Origin: Methylophilus sp. 13
GTDB taxonomy: Bacteria > Pseudomonadota > Gammaproteobacteria > Burkholderiales > Methylophilaceae
Assembly: GCF_015354335.1 (NCBI RefSeq)
Contig: NZ_JADKYR010000001.1
Location: 310,001 to 374,000 of the forward strand
Direction: 5' to 3'
Length of the DNA: 64,000 nucleotides
Shown: in pieces, positions 61,642-64,000 of the stretch
Layout of the letters: each line of letters opens with the position of its first letter
How positions within the stretch are numbered: the first letter of the stretch is position 1
Notes under the pieces: model-generated
Database searches by the model: none
Told to the model about the DNA's origin: nothing
The model's input: the letters and a program-made list of their open reading frames with translations, nothing else
Position numbers and translations under genes: made by a program

Positions 61642-62523
61642 ATGTCATATGCACTCAGACCACGACGCTCGATGCTATATGTCCCTGGCTGTAATCAGCA
61701 CTATTTGGAGCGCGCGCGCACATTAGCGGCAGACTCCGTCATTCTGGATCTGGGCGACCCGATTCTGGTGGATGTCAAAGTGCAATCACGGGAAAACGTT
61801 GTTAATGCCGTCAAGCAAGGTGGCTATGGCAAACGTGAAGTGGTGGTGCGTGTCAATGATCTGCACTCGATTTGGGGCCATGACGACATCAAGGCAGTGG
61901 CCAATATTGGCGCAGATGCCATTCTGTTCCCCAATATCGAGTCTCGCGAAGACGTGTTGCAGGCACAACAGCTGCTGGATGATGCCGGTGGCAAGGATGT
62001 GCCGATGATGGTGATGATAGAGAGCCCGCTGGCAGTATTAAACGCTAAGGAAATTGCGGCCGCCTCTGAGCGCGTGATCTGTATGGTGATGGCCACCTCT
62101 GACCTCATTTCGCAACTGCATGCACGTGTAACGCATGAACGCTCTGCCATCCTCACCTCCTTATCGCTGGTCATTCTGGCGGCGCGTGCGTATGGCAAAG
62201 GCGTGATTGATGGCATTACGTCTGATTTTAAGAACATGCATTCGTTTGAATATGCCTGCCGCCTGGGGCGCGACATAGGCATGGATGGCAAGTCACTGGT
62301 GCATCCAGCGCAAATTGCTTATTGCAATGATGCGTATACCCCGCAAAGGTCTGAGGTCGAACATGCAAGGTTGATTATTAAAGCCCTGAAAGAGGCAAAC
62401 GAAGGCGGTAAAGGAACGGTCGTGGTCAACGACAAACTGGTGGAACACCACCATATTAAAGCTGCACAACGACTCATCAAATTATCAGAAGCGATTGCAG
62501 AGCTAGAAGAAGAATTCATTTAA
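61642..62523 (+). CDS. CitE/malyl-CoA-lyase-like protein, paralogue 2 (altered acidic motif)
   Basis: 293 residues from the ATG at 61642, preceded by AAGGAAA. HpcH/HpaI fold: RRSMLYVPGCNQHYLERA, VVVRVNDLHSIWGHDDI (conserved Arg), MVMIESPLAVLNAKEIAAAS (metal-ligand Glu), MATSDLISQLHA (metal-ligand Asp), DGKSLVHPAQIAYCNDAYTP. The C-terminal GTVVVNDKLVEHHHIKAAQR resembles malyl-CoA lyases of the ethylmalonyl-CoA pathway. The usual DLEDA(V) motif after strand 2 is DLGDPIL here: Glu is replaced by Gly. That may change activity or substrate, e.g. a thioesterase-like or citramalyl-CoA role, but sequence alone does not decide. First gene of the operon with mch, nine bases away. Confidence 0.8.
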   Translation: MSYALRPRRSMLYVPGCNQHYLERARTLAADSVILDLGDPILVDVKVQSRENVVNAVKQGGYGKREVVVRVNDLHSIWGHDDIKAVANIGADAILFPNIESREDVLQAQQLLDDAGGKDVPMMVMIESPLAVLNAKEIAAASERVICMVMATSDLISQLHARVTHERSAILTSLSLVILAARAYGKGVIDGITSDFKNMHSFEYACRLGRDIGMDGKSLVHPAQIAYCNDAYTPQRSEVEHARLIIKALKEANEGGKGTVVVNDKLVEHHHIKAAQRLIKLSEAIAELEEEFI

Positions 62524-62532
62524 GGAATCAAC

Positions 62533-63591
62533 ATGACAGGCAAAATCAACGCCGGGCGTTTTTTTGAAGACTTCAAGCTGGGCGAAGTCATCCCGCATGC
62601 GACGCCTCGCACCATCACCAGCGGCGACACAGCGCTATATATCGCGCTGACAGGCGCACGCAATCCATTGCATTGCAGCGCGCCGTTTGCCTTGTCGTTG
62701 GGCTATGCGCAGATGCCCATTGATGACTTGCTGGCTTTTCATATCGCGTTTGGCAAAACGGTACCGGATATCTCGGTCAATGCCGTGGCAAACCTGGGAT
62801 ATGCCGATGTACGGTTTATCCAGCCGGTATATGTCGGTGACACCTTGACCACTTCCAGCGAAGTGATCGGCCTCAAGCAAAACTCAAGTGGCAAAAATGG
62901 CGTGGTCTGGGTACGCTCGACCTCTGTCAATCAAGACCAGCAACCGGTTTTAAGCTGGGTGCGCTGGGTAATGGTGCACAAGAAAAATCTGGCTGCCCCA
63001 GCGCCGGACACGGTGATCCCTGACTTGCCTGCCTTTGTCGCTGCCAAGGATCTACGCCTGCCCGCCCCGTTTAATGTGCATCAAGAAATCGCGGTGGCTA
63101 CCGGTGGCCGTTACTTCTGGGAAGACTACACCGTAGGCGAACGTTTGCGCCATCCCGCTGGCCTCACCATTAACGATAGCGATCATACGCTGGCTACCCA
63201 TTTGTACCAAAACAATGCCAGACTGCATTTTGATGCTCATCTGATGCAATCCACGCCACAAGGCCTGCGTCTGGTCTATGGCGGCGTAGTGATTTCCGCC
63301 TGCCGTGCATTGAGCTTTGAAGGCCTGGAAAACGCGCTGTCGATTGCGGCGATTAATGGCGGCACACATGCCAATCCCAGCTACGCCGGCGACACGATTT
63401 ACTGCATGACGGAAGTGCTGGATCAATGGACGCTGCCCCACCCGCAGCTCGGCGCTCTCAGACTACGCATGATCGGCCTCAAGAATATTCCGCCAGATCA
63501 TGTTGAGAACATCAAGACCTCACAGGGCTACCACCCCAATGTGGTACTCGACCTTGATTACACCGTTTTAATTCCACGAAAAGGAAACTAA
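62533..63591 (+). CDS. mch: Mesaconyl-CoA hydratase (beta-methylmalyl-CoA dehydratase)
   Basis: 352 residues, two MaoC-type hot-dog domains in tandem. It matches what I know of Rhodobacter Mch closely: FFEDFKLGEVIPHATPRTIT, LLAFHIAFGKTVPDISVNAV, NLGYADVRFIQPVYVGDTL, a second FWEDYTVGERLRHPAGLTI, LVYGGVVISACRALSFEGL, ALSIAAINGGTHANPSYAGD, and a closing VLDLDYTVLIPRKGN. Mch interconverts beta-methylmalyl-CoA and mesaconyl-CoA in the ethylmalonyl-CoA pathway and the second 3-hydroxypropionate cycle. It is flanked by CoA-lyase genes on both sides, which supports the role. Unusual in a family known for RuMP assimilation without those cycles. Confidence 0.9.
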   Translation: MTGKINAGRFFEDFKLGEVIPHATPRTITSGDTALYIALTGARNPLHCSAPFALSLGYAQMPIDDLLAFHIAFGKTVPDISVNAVANLGYADVRFIQPVYVGDTLTTSSEVIGLKQNSSGKNGVVWVRSTSVNQDQQPVLSWVRWVMVHKKNLAAPAPDTVIPDLPAFVAAKDLRLPAPFNVHQEIAVATGGRYFWEDYTVGERLRHPAGLTINDSDHTLATHLYQNNARLHFDAHLMQSTPQGLRLVYGGVVISACRALSFEGLENALSIAAINGGTHANPSYAGDTIYCMTEVLDQWTLPHPQLGALRLRMIGLKNIPPDHVENIKTSQGYHPNVVLDLDYTVLIPRKGN

Positions 63592-63593
63592 CC

Positions 63594-64000
63594 ATGGCCG
63601 TTCATCCTAACCAGGCGCTCTTTGGTGGCGAAAAACCCTTTCCGGTGATCCCGGCTTGTGAGCATTTTGCAGGCAGCGAAAAGCTGATTTTGAAAGCCTT
63701 GTCCTTGCAAGACCCGGCCAACCCCAATGCGGTCGGTCCTGTGTTTGACATCACCTGCGACTGTGAAGACGGCGCTGCCAGCGGCCAGGAGCAGGCGCAT
63801 GCGGAAATGATCGTGCGTGTGCTGAATTCTGCTGCCAACCAATACAATATGGCGGGGGCACGCATTCACGACTATACGCATCCGCACTGGAAAAAAGATA
63901 TCGATATTTTGGTGGGGGGGGCCGGTGAAGTCTTGAGTTACCTGACGATCCCTAAATGTACCGACATCGCGCAAGCCCGTGAAATGATCGGCTATATTCA
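63594..64000 (+). CDS. CitE-like CoA ester lyase, paralogue 3 (3' end missing)
   Basis: The first 135 codons are present; the frame runs off the right edge. MAVHPNQALFGGEKPFPVIP, then FDITCDCEDGAASGQEQAHA (the DxEDG acidic motif, intact here), GARIHDYTHPHWKKDIDIL and YLTIPKCTDIAQAREMI, matching HpcH/HpaI aldolases found beside sdh/mdh genes in Burkholderiales (usually about 330 residues). It starts two bases after the mch stop with an AAGGAAA site. Probably L-malyl-CoA/beta-methylmalyl-CoA lyase-type, exact substrate open. Confidence 0.82.
   Translation, partial: MAVHPNQALFGGEKPFPVIPACEHFAGSEKLILKALSLQDPANPNAVGPVFDITCDCEDGAASGQEQAHAEMIVRVLNSAANQYNMAGARIHDYTHPHWKKDIDILVGGAGEVLSYLTIPKCTDIAQAREMIGYI

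Noticed and set aside
1-64000. CRISPR array, prophage, insertion sequence, rRNA operon or replication origin
   Set aside because: I found no evenly spaced direct repeats with spacers, no transposase or phage genes, no rRNA sequence and no DnaA-box cluster.

Overview
The window looks like chromosome of an obligate or restricted methylotroph of the family Methylophilaceae (Betaproteobacteria; Methylophilus/Methylovorus/Methylotenera type). The main reason is a complete N-methylglutamate (NMG) pathway for methylamine use (25.6-35.0 kb). Betaproteobacterial flagellar genes, an uvrC-pgsA-tRNA block and a GntR-sdh type TCA cluster agree with this. I cannot name the species.

Layout. (1) 0-10.4 kb: a glycosyltransferase gene cut by the left edge, then a minus-strand flagellar block: FhlB-like, FliK-like, fliT, fliS, fliD, flaG and three short flagellin genes, two of them recently duplicated together with tandem sigma-28 promoters. 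A FdtB/QdtB-type sugar aminotransferase sits between the flagellins. (2) 10.8-22.5 kb: a 2-oxoglutarate/Fe(II) oxygenase, a FdtA/QdtA-type ketoisomerase, a QdtF-like N-formyltransferase with ankyrin repeats, and a ~2990-residue protein with five glycosyltransferase modules (GT41, GT2, GT41, GT61, GT2) strung between TPR blocks. Together these look like a flagellin glycosylation island making a dTDP-3-formamido-3,6-dideoxyhexose. (3) 22.8-25.4 kb: a small regulator, a YihY-type membrane protein and two unrecognised genes. (4) 25.6-36.5 kb: mgdABCD-gmaS-mgsABC on the minus strand, with a strong promoter flanked by two matching operator-like palindromes, and a divergent XRE-cupin regulator plus a GNAT acetyltransferase. 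(5) 36.8-39.8 kb: tRNA-Leu, tRNA-Gly, tRNA-Cys, tRNA-Gly, pgsA, uvrC. (6) 39.9-41.1 kb: an integrase-less integron cassette remnant with one good attC site and two orphan genes. (7) 41.2-47.8 kb: a tautomerase, a CDF metal exporter, rlmJ, a DUF2914 membrane protein and a convergent rpfC/rpfF-like DSF signalling pair. (8) 48-64 kb: a carbon-metabolism cluster: acnB, a small EF-hand protein, class I fumarase, an acyl-CoA synthetase, three CitE/malyl-CoA-lyase-like genes, sdhCDAB-sdhE, a short malic enzyme, a GntR regulator with a palindromic operator, and a mesaconyl-CoA hydratase (mch); the last lyase runs off the right edge.

How they fit together. Methylamine is joined to glutamate by GmaS, moved to N-methylglutamate by MgsABC and oxidised by MgdABCD to formaldehyde. 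The right-hand cluster supplies the succinate-fumarate-malate segment and carries the parts (CoA lyases, Mch, class I fumarase, acyl-CoA ligase) for a C5 route that could combine glyoxylate with propionyl-CoA to give pyruvate and acetyl-CoA. No 2-oxoglutarate dehydrogenase, citrate synthase, prpB or prpC is seen here. No insertion sequence, prophage, CRISPR array, rRNA or replication origin was recognised.
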